DNA of 64,000 nucleotides from an uncultured Clostridia bacterium (GCA_945949395.1 CAMFEK010000003.1:37009-101008); one strand, 5' to 3'; counted from the stretch's first letter, positions 8,129 to 19,657 are shown. Notes: generated by a model from the sequence alone, not told the origin. Translations and numbers: made by a program.

Positions 8129-9034
8129 TTATTTTTGACGGAGATACCAAAGGATCTCCTCTTCGATCCAGTAGGAAAATTTCGTTTGCGGCAGGGAATC
8201 GTCCACGGGCTTTATCCTTTTGTAGCATTCGGCGCCGTCCTCCTGTCCCTCCCAAATGTCCGCAAAGCAGTAATCGAACTGCCCGTCCTTCACCGTCTTT
8301 AAGTAGGAAAAGGCGTCCGCTTTGATGATCTTGATCTTGTCCCTGCGAGGAAAGAAGGGCAGAATATTTTGCTCGAACAGCGCGATCACCTCGGGCTGAA
8401 TCTCCACGACGGTGATTTCCGAAACGTTGCTCTTTTGCGATACGATAAAGGGATAATACCCGATGCCGAGCCCTAAAACGAGCACCCTGCCGAAGGCTTC
8501 TTCCATCTGATGTTTCATGGAAGAGATCTCCGAGGGGCAAGCGCTCATCCAGGGAATATTTCCCTCGTACACGGTGGGGAAACTCACCTCGCCCGTGAAA
8601 AACCCGATTTTCGGCACGACGAGCGGGGCGGAAAGGTCGGGCATGGCGTACTGAAAGAACTCGCCCTTTGCATAGGTCGCGTTCGTCAGCAAAAAGTCGC
8701 CCATGCGCGTCTCTTTCACCTTGACGCGCTTGATGTACGGGTCGCTCAAAAATTCGGAAGGCAGAAACTTTTTCCCCTGACGGAAAAATCTTCTCATATA
8801 TTCCTCGTCCGTCTTTTGCTCCAAAAGAAGAGCCTTTTGAAATTCGTTGAGAACGTAAAATTTTTCAAAGTCGCCGTCGAGGTAGCCCTTTCGTTTCAAG
8901 GCGCTCAGCTCGCTCGGGGAATAGCGTCTTTTCGCCTCTTCCACTTCTTTCAAGTTGTATTCGATATAGGGCGCCTGGCTTGCGATCACCTGCGCGATTT
9001 TGCCGCTCACGGCAATGCTTTCTTCACTCGTCAT
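8129..9034 (-). CDS. SAM-dependent methyltransferase of the spermidine-synthase-like class
   Basis: A 301-residue protein. The C-terminal half is a Rossmann methyltransferase-type domain with GLGIGY at 188-193 and an acidic residue ending strand 2 at E211 (VVEIQPEV), as in spermidine synthase-like proteins; the later strand FDYCFADIWEGQ also fits. The N-terminal 130 residues are helical and not recognised. Whether it uses SAM or decarboxylated SAM and on what substrate is unknown; no partner polyamine gene is nearby. It is transcribed toward sigG. Its ATG lies exactly six bases after TATAAT, which predicts a leaderless mRNA. Confidence 0.7.
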   Translation of the reverse strand: MTSEESIAVSGKIAQVIASQAPYIEYNLKEVEEAKRRYSPSELSALKRKGYLDGDFEKFYVLNEFQKALLLEQKTDEEYMRRFFRQGKKFLPSEFLSDPYIKRVKVKETRMGDFLLTNATYAKGEFFQYAMPDLSAPLVVPKIGFFTGEVSFPTVYEGNIPWMSACPSEISSMKHQMEEAFGRVLVLGLGIGYYPFIVSQKSNVSEITVVEIQPEVIALFEQNILPFFPRRDKIKIIKADAFSYLKTVKDGQFDYCFADIWEGQEDGAECYKRIKPVDDSLPQTKFSYWIEEEILWYLRQK

Positions 9035-9040
9035 GCCTTT

Positions 9041-9069
9041 ATTATACGGTTTTTACGTCGGAAAAGCAA
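9041..9069 (-). promoter_or_regulatory. Promoter of the methyltransferase gene, placed for a leaderless transcript
   Basis: Read on the minus strand: TTGCTT (9069-9064), 17 bases, TATAAT (9046-9041), six bases, then ATG at 9034. The expected start point of transcription is the A of the ATG. Confidence 0.7.
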
Positions 9070-9078
9070 GATTTTTCG

Positions 9079-9107
9079 TTGATTTTTCCCTTCCGCCGTG
9101 GTAAAAT
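9079..9107 (+). promoter_or_regulatory. Promoter of the Nudix hydrolase gene
   Basis: TTGATT at 9079-9084, 17 bases, TAAAAT at 9102-9107. It is back to back with the divergent promoter of the methyltransferase gene; the leader that follows carries GGGAGA before ATG 9132. Confidence 0.65.
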
Positions 9108-9131
9108 ATAAGAAAAAACGGGAGAAACGTT

Positions 9132-9521
9132 ATGGTCGAAGTAGTCGCCGCACTCATTTGGAAAGAGAATACTTTTATGATCTGCCAACGCCCTGCCCAT
9201 AAGGCGAGGGGGCTCTTGTGGGAGTTCGTCGGCGGAAAGGTGGAAAAAGGGGAAACGGGAGAAGAGGCTCTCGTTCGGGAATGCAAGGAAGAGCTCGACT
9301 GTTTCGTTCGCCCCCTTTCGCTGTATACGGAAGTGGTGCACGAGTATCCCGATATCACCGTGCGCCTGCGGCTGTATCATGCGAGAATAGAAGAGGGAGA
9401 GCCCAAAAAAATCGAACACAACGATATTCGCTGGATCGCGCCCTCAGAAATCGGAAAGTACGATTTCTGCCCCGCCGACGTGGAGATCCTGGCAAAGATT
9501 CAAGCGGATTTCGGCAGGTAA
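9132..9521 (+). CDS. Nudix hydrolase, MutT-like
   Basis: A 129-residue Nudix enzyme that splits nucleoside diphosphates linked to another group, probably cleaning oxidised dNTPs such as 8-oxo-dGTP. The Nudix box is nearly complete: G35, E41, R49, E50, E53, E54, with the last Gly replaced by Asp56. RPAHKARGLLWEFVGGK is the pattern usual in MutT and its relatives. Length is normal. It has its own promoter and a terminator hairpin directly after the stop. Exact substrate is inference. Confidence 0.88.
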   Translation: MVEVVAALIWKENTFMICQRPAHKARGLLWEFVGGKVEKGETGEEALVRECKEELDCFVRPLSLYTEVVHEYPDITVRLRLYHARIEEGEPKKIEHNDIRWIAPSEIGKYDFCPADVEILAKIQADFGR

Positions 9522-9533
9522 AACAGAATAAAG

Positions 9534-9573
9534 AATCCGTCTTTTTCCCATACTCAACAAGACGGATTTTTTT
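9534..9573 (+). terminator. Terminator hairpin abutting the next start codon
   Basis: A 10-bp stem AATCCGTCTT / AAGACGGATT followed by seven T. The ATG of the next gene (9574) begins at the end of the T run, so the hairpin fills the ribosome-docking region and may act as an attenuator rather than a plain terminator. Confidence 0.75.
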
Positions 9574-9945
9574 ATGCTGGATAAACGTTCTTTCTCTTTA
9601 TTGTCAAATTTATGCGACCTTTGCCCCAACGGCAAGTACGCCATTTTAGAGGAAAAGGATTTGATGGAACTTTTTCCCAAGGGGGAAATGGATCGGGAAA
9701 CGCTCAAACAAAACATTTCCTTTCTGACCTCCCGTCAGCTCGTCGGGGTGAAATATGCCGAACGGGGCGTATACTGCCTGTGCGTGCTGCCTGCGGGGCT
9801 TTCCCTTTTGGAAAAATCGCGCGAGGGAAAACGGGAAAAGGCGGGCAGGGTGCTCTTTCCGCTCCTCTTCTCCTTTTTGGGCGGATTTTTGGGCAGCCTG
9901 ATCGCCATACTTCTTGCCGCCGTCATGGGGTGGCGGCTATGCTGA
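9574..9945 (+). CDS. Small wHTH-like protein with C-terminal membrane helix (paralogue 1)
   Basis: A 123-residue protein of unknown function. The first 80 residues have a helical, winged-helix-like pattern; the last 35 form one hydrophobic helix ending in a short cytoplasmic-like tail. It resembles the next gene's product: both begin ML(D/N)(K/R)R, have LC near residue 16, a LFP/LLP motif near 34, and a C-terminal membrane helix. That shared N-terminus supports the odd start directly after a terminator T run, where I see no good ribosome binding site. It overlaps the next gene by seven bases. Confidence 0.7.
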   Translation: MLDKRSFSLLSNLCDLCPNGKYAILEEKDLMELFPKGEMDRETLKQNISFLTSRQLVGVKYAERGVYCLCVLPAGLSLLEKSREGKREKAGRVLFPLLFSFLGGFLGSLIAILLAAVMGWRLC

Positions 9946-10304
9946 ACCGCAGGGAAAAGCAGGTGATGAACGCCGTGTATACCCTCTGCCGAAACAAGCA
10001 GGTCTGCCTCGTCTCCCCGTGGGAGATTCTCAATCTATTGCCGCCCAAGCAAAAATTCAACGAGGAGAAACTGGACAAGATCCTCAGGGAATTGCAGATG
10101 GACGACTATTTCGAGATGATCTCTTCCGAGCGCAAGGGGGAAAAGATGTACGTCATCACCCTGCACCCGGACGGGCTTGCCTTCAAGCGGTCGGGCGTGC
10201 AGGAAAAGCGGAAGATTTACAATAAGCTGTGGCTCTCTCTGCTCGGGGCGGCGGTCGCGTTCGTCGCGGGCGTTTTGTTGCGCGTCATCTTCAAAGTCGG
10301 TTGA
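9939..10304 (+). CDS. Small wHTH-like protein with C-terminal membrane helix (paralogue 2)
   Basis: A 121-residue protein starting at ATG 9939 (MLNRREKQVMNAVYTLC), overlapping the preceding gene's stop by seven bases, so the pair is translationally coupled. A soluble N-terminal part of about 90 residues with a winged-helix-like helix and strand pattern precedes one membrane helix near the C-terminus (LWLSLLGAAVAFVAGVLLRVIF). The arrangement suggests a membrane-tethered DNA- or protein-binding module; no family is recognised and no function is proposed. Confidence 0.7.
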   Translation: MLNRREKQVMNAVYTLCRNKQVCLVSPWEILNLLPPKQKFNEEKLDKILRELQMDDYFEMISSERKGEKMYVITLHPDGLAFKRSGVQEKRKIYNKLWLSLLGAAVAFVAGVLLRVIFKVG

Positions 10305-10329
10305 TTTTTTTCTCGCGCCGTAGTATAAT
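10301..10329 (+). promoter_or_regulatory. Promoter of the alpha/beta hydrolase gene at 10351
   Basis: TTGATT at 10301-10306, 17 bases, TATAAT at 10324-10329. The -35 overlaps the stop codon of the preceding gene. The leader carries GGGAGA before ATG 10351. Confidence 0.75.
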
Positions 10330-10350
10330 ACGGGAAAAGGGAGAACACCT

Positions 10351-11256
10351 ATGACGACATTACAAAATTACCGGCAAAAATTCCTCATGCGCTACGACGA
10401 GGACGGTGCCGTGCACTATTTTCAAACGAAGGATTTCCCTTCCCTCACCCGCAGGGATATTTCCTTCCCTTCCGAGCGGGGAGAAATTCTCCGCGGCGGC
10501 GTCTACGGTTATCCGAACGCCGAAAATCTGATCGTGTTCGCTCACGGCATCGGACCGGGACATCGGGCGTATATGCGGGAGATCGAACGGCTCTGCCGTT
10601 CGGGCTATTTCGTGCTCGCCTACGACATGGCGGGTTGCGGCGAATCGGACGGGGAAGAGCTCTTTGCGCTCTCGCAGGCGATCTCCGATCTGAACGCCTG
10701 CCTCGATTTCGTCAAGAAAAACTTTTCTTGCCCCGTTTCGCTGGTGGGGCACAGCCTCGGCGGCTACGCCGTCGGCAACATCGGCAATTTCCGTAAGGAT
10801 TTCGATAAAATCGTCTGCCTTTCGGGCTTTCTCTCGGTGGAGCGCATCGCCAAGATGTACTTCGGCGAGGCGGCGGATATCCTCGCCTACGAGCGAGCGC
10901 AGACCGCTTACGCGGATTCCTGTTCGCTCACGGCGTATCGGGGAAAAAAGGCTCTTCTCATTCATTCGACGGACGACGCCGTCGTGCCGTATGAGGAGAC
11001 GACCGCCTTGGTGCAGAAAGAATATCCCGAGCTGTCCTACTGCATCGTGCAGGGCAGAAAGCACAATCCCAACTATACGGCGGACGCCGTCTCCTACATG
11101 AACGAGGTCTTTTCCGCCTATGCCCGCGCGGCAAAGGCGGGGGAACTTTCCTCGCTCGAGGAAAAGAAAGCCTTCCTTGCCGGTACAGACTGGCTCCGCA
11201 TGACCGAGCAGGACGAGGAAGTTTTTTCCCGCATCGAAGAATTTCTAAAATCTTGA
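10351..11256 (+). CDS. Alpha/beta-hydrolase fold protein
   Basis: A 301-residue serine hydrolase of the alpha/beta fold. The oxyanion-side motif AHGIGPG is near 64-70, the nucleophile elbow GHSLGG puts the catalytic serine at residue 135, STDDAVVP supplies the acid and GRKHNP the histidine. It probably cleaves an ester or peptide-like bond in the cytoplasm; the substrate is unknown. It has its own promoter and is followed by the uvrB promoter only a few bases after its stop. Confidence 0.85.
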   Translation: MTTLQNYRQKFLMRYDEDGAVHYFQTKDFPSLTRRDISFPSERGEILRGGVYGYPNAENLIVFAHGIGPGHRAYMREIERLCRSGYFVLAYDMAGCGESDGEELFALSQAISDLNACLDFVKKNFSCPVSLVGHSLGGYAVGNIGNFRKDFDKIVCLSGFLSVERIAKMYFGEAADILAYERAQTAYADSCSLTAYRGKKALLIHSTDDAVVPYEETTALVQKEYPELSYCIVQGRKHNPNYTADAVSYMNEVFSAYARAAKAGELSSLEEKKAFLAGTDWLRMTEQDEEVFSRIEEFLKS

Positions 11257-11264
11257 AAAAGTTC

Positions 11265-11293
11265 TTGACGGCGTCGGCGCGTGCGTGTATAAT
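11265..11293 (+). promoter_or_regulatory. Promoter of uvrB-uvrA
   Basis: TTGACG at 11265-11270, 17 bases, TATAAT at 11288-11293: five of six and six of six matches. I see no LexA-type box (GAACN4GTTC) around it, so SOS control is not shown by the sequence. Confidence 0.85.
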
Positions 11294-11327
11294 ATAAGAA
11301 CAAATGTTTTATCGAGAGGACGCGAGA

Positions 11328-13286
11328 ATGGCAGAATTTAAGTTGCATTCCAAATTTCAACCCACGGGCGATCAGCCGCAGGCGATCGAAAAGCTGACGG
11401 AAGGGGTATTCGAGGGCTTGCGCACGCAGGTGCTGAAAGGGGTTACGGGCAGTGGCAAAACGTTTACCATGGCGAATATCATTCAAAGGGTAGGGAGACC
11501 TACCCTCGTCATCGCGCACAATAAAACGCTCGCGGCGCAGCTGTGCAACGAGTTCCGCGAATTTTTCCCCGAGAACGCGGTGGAATATTTTGTGTCCTAT
11601 TACGACTACTATCAGCCCGAAAGCTATATTCCGTCCACCGATACTTATATCGAAAAGGATCTCGCCTTGAACGACGAGATCGACAAGCTCCGCAACAGCG
11701 CCACCGCCTCTCTTTTGGAGCGGCGGGACGTCATCGTGGTGGCGTCCGTCTCCTGCATTTACGGCTTGGGCGCGCCCGAGGAGTATTTCAATCTCTCCAT
11801 CTCCCTCCGTCCCGGGCAAACGATGGAGCGCGACGAGCTCATTCGCAAGCTCATCGGCATTCAGTACGCGCGCAACGATATCGACTTTAAGCGTTCCACC
11901 TTCCGCGTGCGCGGCGACGTGGTGGAAATCTTCCCCGCGAGCAATTCCGAAGTGGCGATCCGCGTGGAGTTTTTCGGCGACGAGATCGATACCCTTTCGG
12001 AAGAGGACGTGGTGACGGGAAAAGTGATCAGTCAGCTCAAACACGCCGTCATCTTCCCCGCCAGTCAGTACGCGGTGGGGAGCGAGAAGATGCAATCCGC
12101 CCTCTCCGTCATCGAAGAGGACTTAAAGGGGGAGGTGCAGGCGTTTATCGACGAGGGGAAACTTCTTGAAGCGCAACGGCTCAAACAGCGCACCGAGCAC
12201 GATCTCGAGATGATCCGCGAGATCGGGTATTGTTCGGGCGTGGAGAATTATTCCCGCTATTTCGACGGCAGAAGTCCGGGCGAGCCCTCCTTCACCCTTC
12301 TCGACTATTTCCCCGCCAACGAATTTTTAATGTTCATCGACGAGAGCCACATGACCATTCCGCAGATACGCGCCATGTACCACGGCGATCTGTCGAGAAA
12401 GAAAAATTTAGTGGAATACGGTTTTCGCATGCGTTCGGCGTTCGACAACCGTCCCTTAAAGTTCGAGGAATTCGACGAGCGCATTCCGCAGCTCATCTGC
12501 GTTTCCGCCACGCCCGCGCCCTACGAAATGGAGCAGTCGGGGCAGACGGTGGAACAGCTCATTCGCCCCACGGGGCTCCTCGACCCGCAAGTGGAGGTGA
12601 GAAAGACGGCGGGGCAGATCGACGATCTCCTCTCCGAAATCCATAAGACGACGGATCAAAAGGGCAGGGTGCTCATCACCACGCTCACCAAAAAGATGGC
12701 GGAGAGCCTCACCGATTACCTCAAGGAAAACGGCGTAAAGGTGCGCTATATGCACTCGGATATCGACGCGTTGGAGCGTATCGACATCGTAAACGGTTTG
12801 CGTTCGGGGGAATTCGACGTGCTTTGCGGCATCAACCTGCTCCGCGAGGGGCTGGATATGCCCGAAGTGAAACTCGTCGCCATTCTCGACGCGGACAAGG
12901 AAGGCTTTTTGCGCAGCGAGACTTCCCTCATTCAAACGATCGGGCGCGCCGCCCGCAACAGCGAGGGCAAGGTCATCATGTACGCCGACGCGGTCACGGA
13001 GAGCATGGCTCGCGCCATCGACGAAACCGAACGCAGAAGAAAAATTCAGGACGAATACAACAAAGCGCACGGCATCACGCCGAAAACCATCGTCAAGGAA
13101 GTCAAGTCCACCTTGAACATCACCAAAAAGGCGGACAAGGCGAGCGAGATGAAACTTAAAGATATCCCCGCCGAGATCGAAAAGCTCAAGGCGCTCATGA
13201 AGGTGGCGTCCGCGCAACTCGACTTTGAAAAGGCGATCGAGATTCGCGAGACGATCGCGAAATTGAAGATGAGAATGCGGGGTTAA
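11328..13286 (+). CDS. uvrB: Excinuclease ABC subunit B
   Basis: Damage-verifying DNA helicase-like subunit of nucleotide excision repair; loads at lesions with UvrA and recruits UvrC. The 652-residue protein has Walker A GVTGSGKT near residue 38, the beta-hairpin region [16 protein letters not shown] in motif II, the helicase C-terminal motifs ([22 protein letters not shown]) and the C-terminal UVR coiled coil ([20 protein letters not shown]) that binds UvrC. ATG 11328 ([20 protein letters not shown]) is preferred to ATG 11304 because of the GAGAGGA just before it and because homologues start there. Confidence 0.97.
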   Translation: MAEFKLHSKFQPTGDQPQAIEKLTEGVFEGLRTQVLKGVTGSGKTFTMANIIQRVGRPTLVIAHNKTLAAQLCNEFREFFPENAVEYFVSYYDYYQPESYIPSTDTYIEKDLALNDEIDKLRNSATASLLERRDVIVVASVSCIYGLGAPEEYFNLSISLRPGQTMERDELIRKLIGIQYARNDIDFKRSTFRVRGDVVEIFPASNSEVAIRVEFFGDEIDTLSEEDVVTGKVISQLKHAVIFPASQYAVGSEKMQSALSVIEEDLKGEVQAFIDEGKLLEAQRLKQRTEHDLEMIREIGYCSGVENYSRYFDGRSPGEPSFTLLDYFPANEFLMFIDESHMTIPQIRAMYHGDLSRKKNLVEYGFRMRSAFDNRPLKFEEFDERIPQLICVSATPAPYEMEQSGQTVEQLIRPTGLLDPQVEVRKTAGQIDDLLSEIHKTTDQKGRVLITTLTKKMAESLTDYLKENGVKVRYMHSDIDALERIDIVNGLRSGEFDVLCGINLLREGLDMPEVKLVAILDADKEGFLRSETSLIQTIGRAARNSEGKVIMYADAVTESMARAIDETERRRKIQDEYNKAHGITPKTIVKEVKSTLNITKKADKASEMKLKDIPAEIEKLKALMKVASAQLDFEKAIEIRETIAKLKMRMRG

Positions 13287-13314
13287 GGCGTTACCCGTAA
13301 AACAGGTTAAAATT

Positions 13315-16134
<2,820 letters not shown>

Positions 16135-16145
16135 GCAATACCGCA

Positions 16146-16169
16146 GGGGCGAGCGGACGCGCTCGCCCC
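16146..16169 (+). other. GC-rich stem-loop after uvrA
   Basis: A 10-bp stem GGGGCGAGCG / CGCTCGCCCC with a 4-base loop, 11 bases after the uvrA stop, without a T run. It may stabilise the mRNA 3' end or be a weak terminator. Confidence 0.45.
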
Positions 16170-16240
16170 CGCAAGAAGACTTCTTCCCCGCAATATGCGT
16201 CTGAAAAAATTATCGCCGTGAGGCGAAAAGGAGAAAACGC

Positions 16241-17016
16241 ATGAAACCGTTACATATTTACGAGAACGCAACGGATATTCTGAATACGGATATCCTCAAA
16301 GAGGACGAAATCACCTTTTCCGTGCTACAGCGCATCGTCAACGGCGGTTGTCAAAAGGTGATCTCGGATGGGGAACGGTTGATTATCGCTTTGTCCCATC
16401 CCGTGTTTCCCGTTTGGGTTTGGTCGAAGAAGGACGCGACGGAAGAAGAAATTTTCGCCCTTCGGGAAGCTTTACAAGAGCATTTCCCCTTGGAGGAGGG
16501 GTATTCCTACAATCTTTCCCGCGAGCTTTGGAAAAAGTTCGGTTTATCGGGACATATCCAAACGAATATGCTCTCTTACCGTCTCGACCGTTTGGGAGAG
16601 ATCCCTCACCCCTGCGGCGGGTTTTTGCGGCTCGCGAAAGAGGGGGATATTCCCGCCCTCACGCCCTGGCTCTGCGAGCTGAATCATTGGCAAGAGGGGT
16701 CGCCGAGCAGAGTTTACGCGAAAAAATAGAGCAGAATACCCTTTTCGTCTGGTGTGACGAAAGGGAAATTCCCGTCTCCATGGCGTCGGCACTCAAGCAG
16801 GATAACGGGTATGCAACGGTGAGCGCCGTTTTCACCCATTCGGGCGAACGGAGAAAGGGATATTGTCAAAATCTCGTGTATCGCATCTGCGAAAGCCTGT
16901 TACGGGAAGGCTACGCGCCCATTCTTTATGCGGACGCCGATTACCCCGCCTCCAACGGTTGCTACCGTAAAATCGGCTTTCGGACGGTCGGAAGTCTTTG
17001 TAACGTGACGAAATGA
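16241..17016 (+). pseudogene. GNAT acetyltransferase interrupted by a one-base frameshift
   Basis: The first frame (from ATG 16241, behind AAAAGGAG) runs through ELNHWQEG and then stops at 16729; the homologous continuation is in another frame (VAEQSLREKIEQNTLFVW onward, through a GNAT core with SGERRKGYCQNLVYRICESL and NGCYRKIGFRTVGS, ending 17016). Adding one G to the run of four at 16696-16699 joins the two halves into a protein of about 258 residues. It is therefore either a recent pseudogene or a homopolymer error in the assembly. The joined product would be a two-part GNAT-family acetyltransferase. Confidence 0.8.
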
Positions 17017-17046
17017 TAAAAATCCGAATATTTTTCCCTCTCCCTC

Positions 17047-17075
17047 TTGCATTATCGCCGTTTTGGTGATAGAAT
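17047..17075 (+). promoter_or_regulatory. Promoter of the aminotransferase gene
   Basis: TTGCAT at 17047-17052, 17 bases, TAGAAT at 17070-17075, 31 bases before the ATG. Confidence 0.65.
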
Positions 17076-17105
17076 AGAGGGGAAATTCATTTATGGAGAA
17101 AAAAG

Positions 17106-18296
17106 ATGATCAATGAAAAAGCGATGGAACTCGGCAAAAAGCGTTCCGTCATCCGTGAAATTTTTGAATACGCCAAGGCTCGTTCCGCCGAAATCGGCAA
17201 GGAAAACGTTTTCGACTTTTCCATCGGGAACCCTTCCGTTCCCGCGCCCGACTGCGTGAACGAGGAGATCAAGAATATCGTAAACGAAATGCCCTCCGTC
17301 CTGCTCCACGGCTATACGTCCGCGCAGGGAGACGCCTCGGTGAGAAAGACGATTGCAGACTACATCAATCGGCGTTTCGATTGCGGCATGACGCCCGATC
17401 TCCTCTATATGACGGTCGGCGCGGCGGCGTCCCTCACTATCTCCTTGAAGGCGATTTGCCTGGAAGGGGACGAAGTCGTCACCTTTGCGCCTTACTTCAC
17501 CGAATATAAGGTGTTCGCGGAAAACGCGGGGGCGAAGCTCGTCGTCGTCGACTCCGATCCCGTTTCCTTCCAACCCGACTTTGAAAAGTTGGAGAAAGCC
17601 TTCACCGAAAAGACGAAGGCGATCCTCATCAACTCGCCCAACAACCCTTCGGGCGCCGTGTACGGCGAAGAGACGATCGTTCGCTTGGCGAAGACGCTGA
17701 AAAAGTATTCCGAAAAGTTCGGTCACACCGTTTATCTGATCGCGGACGAACCTTATCGCGAACTCGTGTACGACAAGGAGACGGTCGTTCCCTACGTGAT
17801 GAATTATTACGACGACAGCATCGTGTGCTATTCCTATTCCAAGGCGCTCTCCCTCCCCGGCGAACGTATCGGCTATATCGCCGTATGCCCCAAGGCGGAT
17901 CGGGTGGGCGATCTGTACGCCGCCGTCTGCGGCGCGGGCAGAAGTCTGGGATTCGTCTGCGCACCTGCGCTCTTTCAGTATCTCGTCGCCCGCTGTGTGG
18001 ATAAGACGGCGGATATCGGCGTTTATAAGGAGAACCGCGACACGCTCTTGTCGGCGCTCACGGCGTACGGCTACCGCTGCGTAAAGCCGGACGGCGCTTT
18101 CTATCTTTTTGTGCAGGCGATGGAGGAGGACGCGTACGCCTTCTGCGAAAGGGCGAAAAAGTACGAGCTGCTCTTCGTCCCCGGCGACGACTTCGGCTGT
18201 AAGGGCTGGGTGAGAATCGCTTACTGCGTTTCCCCCGACATGATCCGCCGCGCCCTCCCGAGCTTTGAAGAGCTGGCGAAGGAATATCGGAAATAA
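17106..18296 (+). CDS. PLP-dependent class I/II aminotransferase
   Basis: A 396-residue fold-type I enzyme of the aspartate aminotransferase family, which swaps amino groups between amino acids and 2-oxo acids in the cytoplasm. Visible marks: DFSIGNPSVPAP near the N-terminus, NSPNNPSGAVY with the Asn that holds PLP, ADEPYRELVY with the Asp that pairs with the pyridine nitrogen, and SYSKALSLPGERIGY with the Schiff-base lysine. The substrate cannot be told. ATG 17106 is preceded by GGAGAAAA. The AT-rich restriction-modification pair begins eight bases after its stop. Confidence 0.9.
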   Translation: MINEKAMELGKKRSVIREIFEYAKARSAEIGKENVFDFSIGNPSVPAPDCVNEEIKNIVNEMPSVLLHGYTSAQGDASVRKTIADYINRRFDCGMTPDLLYMTVGAAASLTISLKAICLEGDEVVTFAPYFTEYKVFAENAGAKLVVVDSDPVSFQPDFEKLEKAFTEKTKAILINSPNNPSGAVYGEETIVRLAKTLKKYSEKFGHTVYLIADEPYRELVYDKETVVPYVMNYYDDSIVCYSYSKALSLPGERIGYIAVCPKADRVGDLYAAVCGAGRSLGFVCAPALFQYLVARCVDKTADIGVYKENRDTLLSALTAYGYRCVKPDGAFYLFVQAMEEDAYAFCERAKKYELLFVPGDDFGCKGWVRIAYCVSPDMIRRALPSFEELAKEYRK

Positions 18297-18303
18297 AGAA
18301 GAT

Positions 18304-18981
18304 ATGGAAGAATTAAAAAAATACATAAGAGAAAGTTTATTCAATAAATTCGAGTTTTATAATTATGGTCATGCTTTGGAAATTCTTAACGAAGCATTTC
18401 CTGTGGAATGGAATGAAATTCAAGATTGCTTGCGTCAATTATCGATTACGGTCGATGAGATTAAGGCGGCGGGAGGGAACGAAACCGCTATTCCGAAAAA
18501 GTTTGACGACGTTCTCTATCCGTTGGGGTGGCGGGAAATCCGAATAACGGGTGATTTGTTGGTGAAACTTTATCCCAGACGATCCAATCAAAGAGGAAGA
18601 TTTGACGATAAACCGTTTGATGAAAAAATCATTGAGGGTTATATTGACGGACATAACATTGATTTTATCAAAGAAAAGGTTGCATTTGATTTAGAGTGGA
18701 ACAGCAAAGATCAGACTTTTGACAGAGATCTGCTTGCGATGCGTACTTATTTTGATTGCGGATTGATCGAAGTCGGAATCATAGTTACTCGTTCGGAAGA
18801 ACTAAATGATATTTTTAAGAATATTCTCGATGGACAAGGAAAATCTATTATAAAGAAATACGGTGCAAGTACAACTTGGATGGGGAAACTGGCTTATCGC
18901 CTAAAATCTCGCAGAAACGGCGGTTGTCCTATTTTAGCGATCGGAATCAAGAAAGGGTGTATAGAGGGAATAGACAAATGA
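18304..18981 (+). CDS. Type II restriction endonuclease, BglII/BstYI-like
   Basis: A 225-residue PD-(D/E)xK-type nuclease. The region FDLEWNSKDQTFDRDL (residues 128-143) followed by DCGLIEVGIIVTRSEEL matches the conserved core of the BglII family, enzymes that cut GATC-centred sites such as AGATCT or RGATCY. Likely active-site residues are D120, E131 and N133; BglII itself uses Asp, Glu and Gln. ATG 18304 is taken as the start because the longer frame begins inside the aminotransferase gene. The gene overlaps the methylase by an ATGA junction. The pair is clearly AT-richer than the flanking genes, a sign of transfer. Specificity is inference. Confidence 0.8.
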   Translation: MEELKKYIRESLFNKFEFYNYGHALEILNEAFPVEWNEIQDCLRQLSITVDEIKAAGGNETAIPKKFDDVLYPLGWREIRITGDLLVKLYPRRSNQRGRFDDKPFDEKIIEGYIDGHNIDFIKEKVAFDLEWNSKDQTFDRDLLAMRTYFDCGLIEVGIIVTRSEELNDIFKNILDGQGKSIIKKYGASTTWMGKLAYRLKSRRNGGCPILAIGIKKGCIEGIDK

Positions 18982-19643
18982 GTGAAATTATAAAAACCGA
19001 TTTTGAATTGACGGTAGAGGAATTTAGAAGTTTCACAAAGGGAAAAAAATACAAAACCATATATGCCGATCCTCCTTGGCAATTTCAAAACAGAACCGGT
19101 AAAGTTGCGCCGGAACATAAACGGTTGAATCGGTATTCCACTATGAAATTAGAGGAAATAAAGAACATGCCGATCAAAGAGGTTGCCGATGAAAAATGTC
19201 ATCTGTATTTGTGGGTTCCCAACGCGCTTTTACCTGAAGGGTTGGAAGTGATGAAAGCGTGGGGCTTTGAATATAAAACAAATATAATTTGGGAAAAAGT
19301 CAGAAAAGACGGTATGCCGGATGGTAGAGGCGTTGGCTTTTATTTCAGGAACGTTACGGAAATTCTTCTTTTTGGCGTAAGAGGAGAAAAAAACAGAACG
19401 TTGGATGCCGGTCGTTCTCAAGTGAATTTGATAAGAACGATGAAGCGAGAACATTCCAGAAAACCGGATGAAATGATTCCTTTGATCGAAAGTTGCTCCT
19501 CTGCGCCCTTCCTGGAGCTTTTTGCAAGAGGTGACAGGGAAGGTTGGGATATGTGGGGGGACCAAGCAACGGATGATTATGAACCTACATGGAAAACCTA
19601 CGCGAATCATACCGTCTCCGCAAAAGCGGGGGAGGATATCTGA
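18978..19643 (+). CDS. MT-A70-family adenine-N6 DNA methyltransferase
   Basis: A 221-residue methylase. The DPPW catalytic motif is at residues 31-34 (KTIYADPPWQF), and the later parts (LYLWVPNALLPEGLEVMKAW; NIIWEKVRKDG; RNVTEILLFGVRG; HSRKPDEMIPLIE) follow the MT-A70 order, with the SAM-binding end ELFARGDREGWDMWG. It starts at ATG 18978 overlapping the nuclease stop by four bases, so it should protect the sites of the partner nuclease. MT-A70 proteins in bacteria are mostly DNA N6-adenine methylases of restriction systems; cotranscription after the nuclease raises the question of how the host is protected on first entry. Confidence 0.88.
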   Translation: MSEIIKTDFELTVEEFRSFTKGKKYKTIYADPPWQFQNRTGKVAPEHKRLNRYSTMKLEEIKNMPIKEVADEKCHLYLWVPNALLPEGLEVMKAWGFEYKTNIIWEKVRKDGMPDGRGVGFYFRNVTEILLFGVRGEKNRTLDAGRSQVNLIRTMKREHSRKPDEMIPLIESCSSAPFLELFARGDREGWDMWGDQATDDYEPTWKTYANHTVSAKAGEDI

Positions 19644-19657
19644 AATATTTATAAAAT

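Noticed and set aside
11257-11327. LexA box at the uvrBA promoter
   Set aside because: No GAACN4GTTC-like dyad is present around the promoter.
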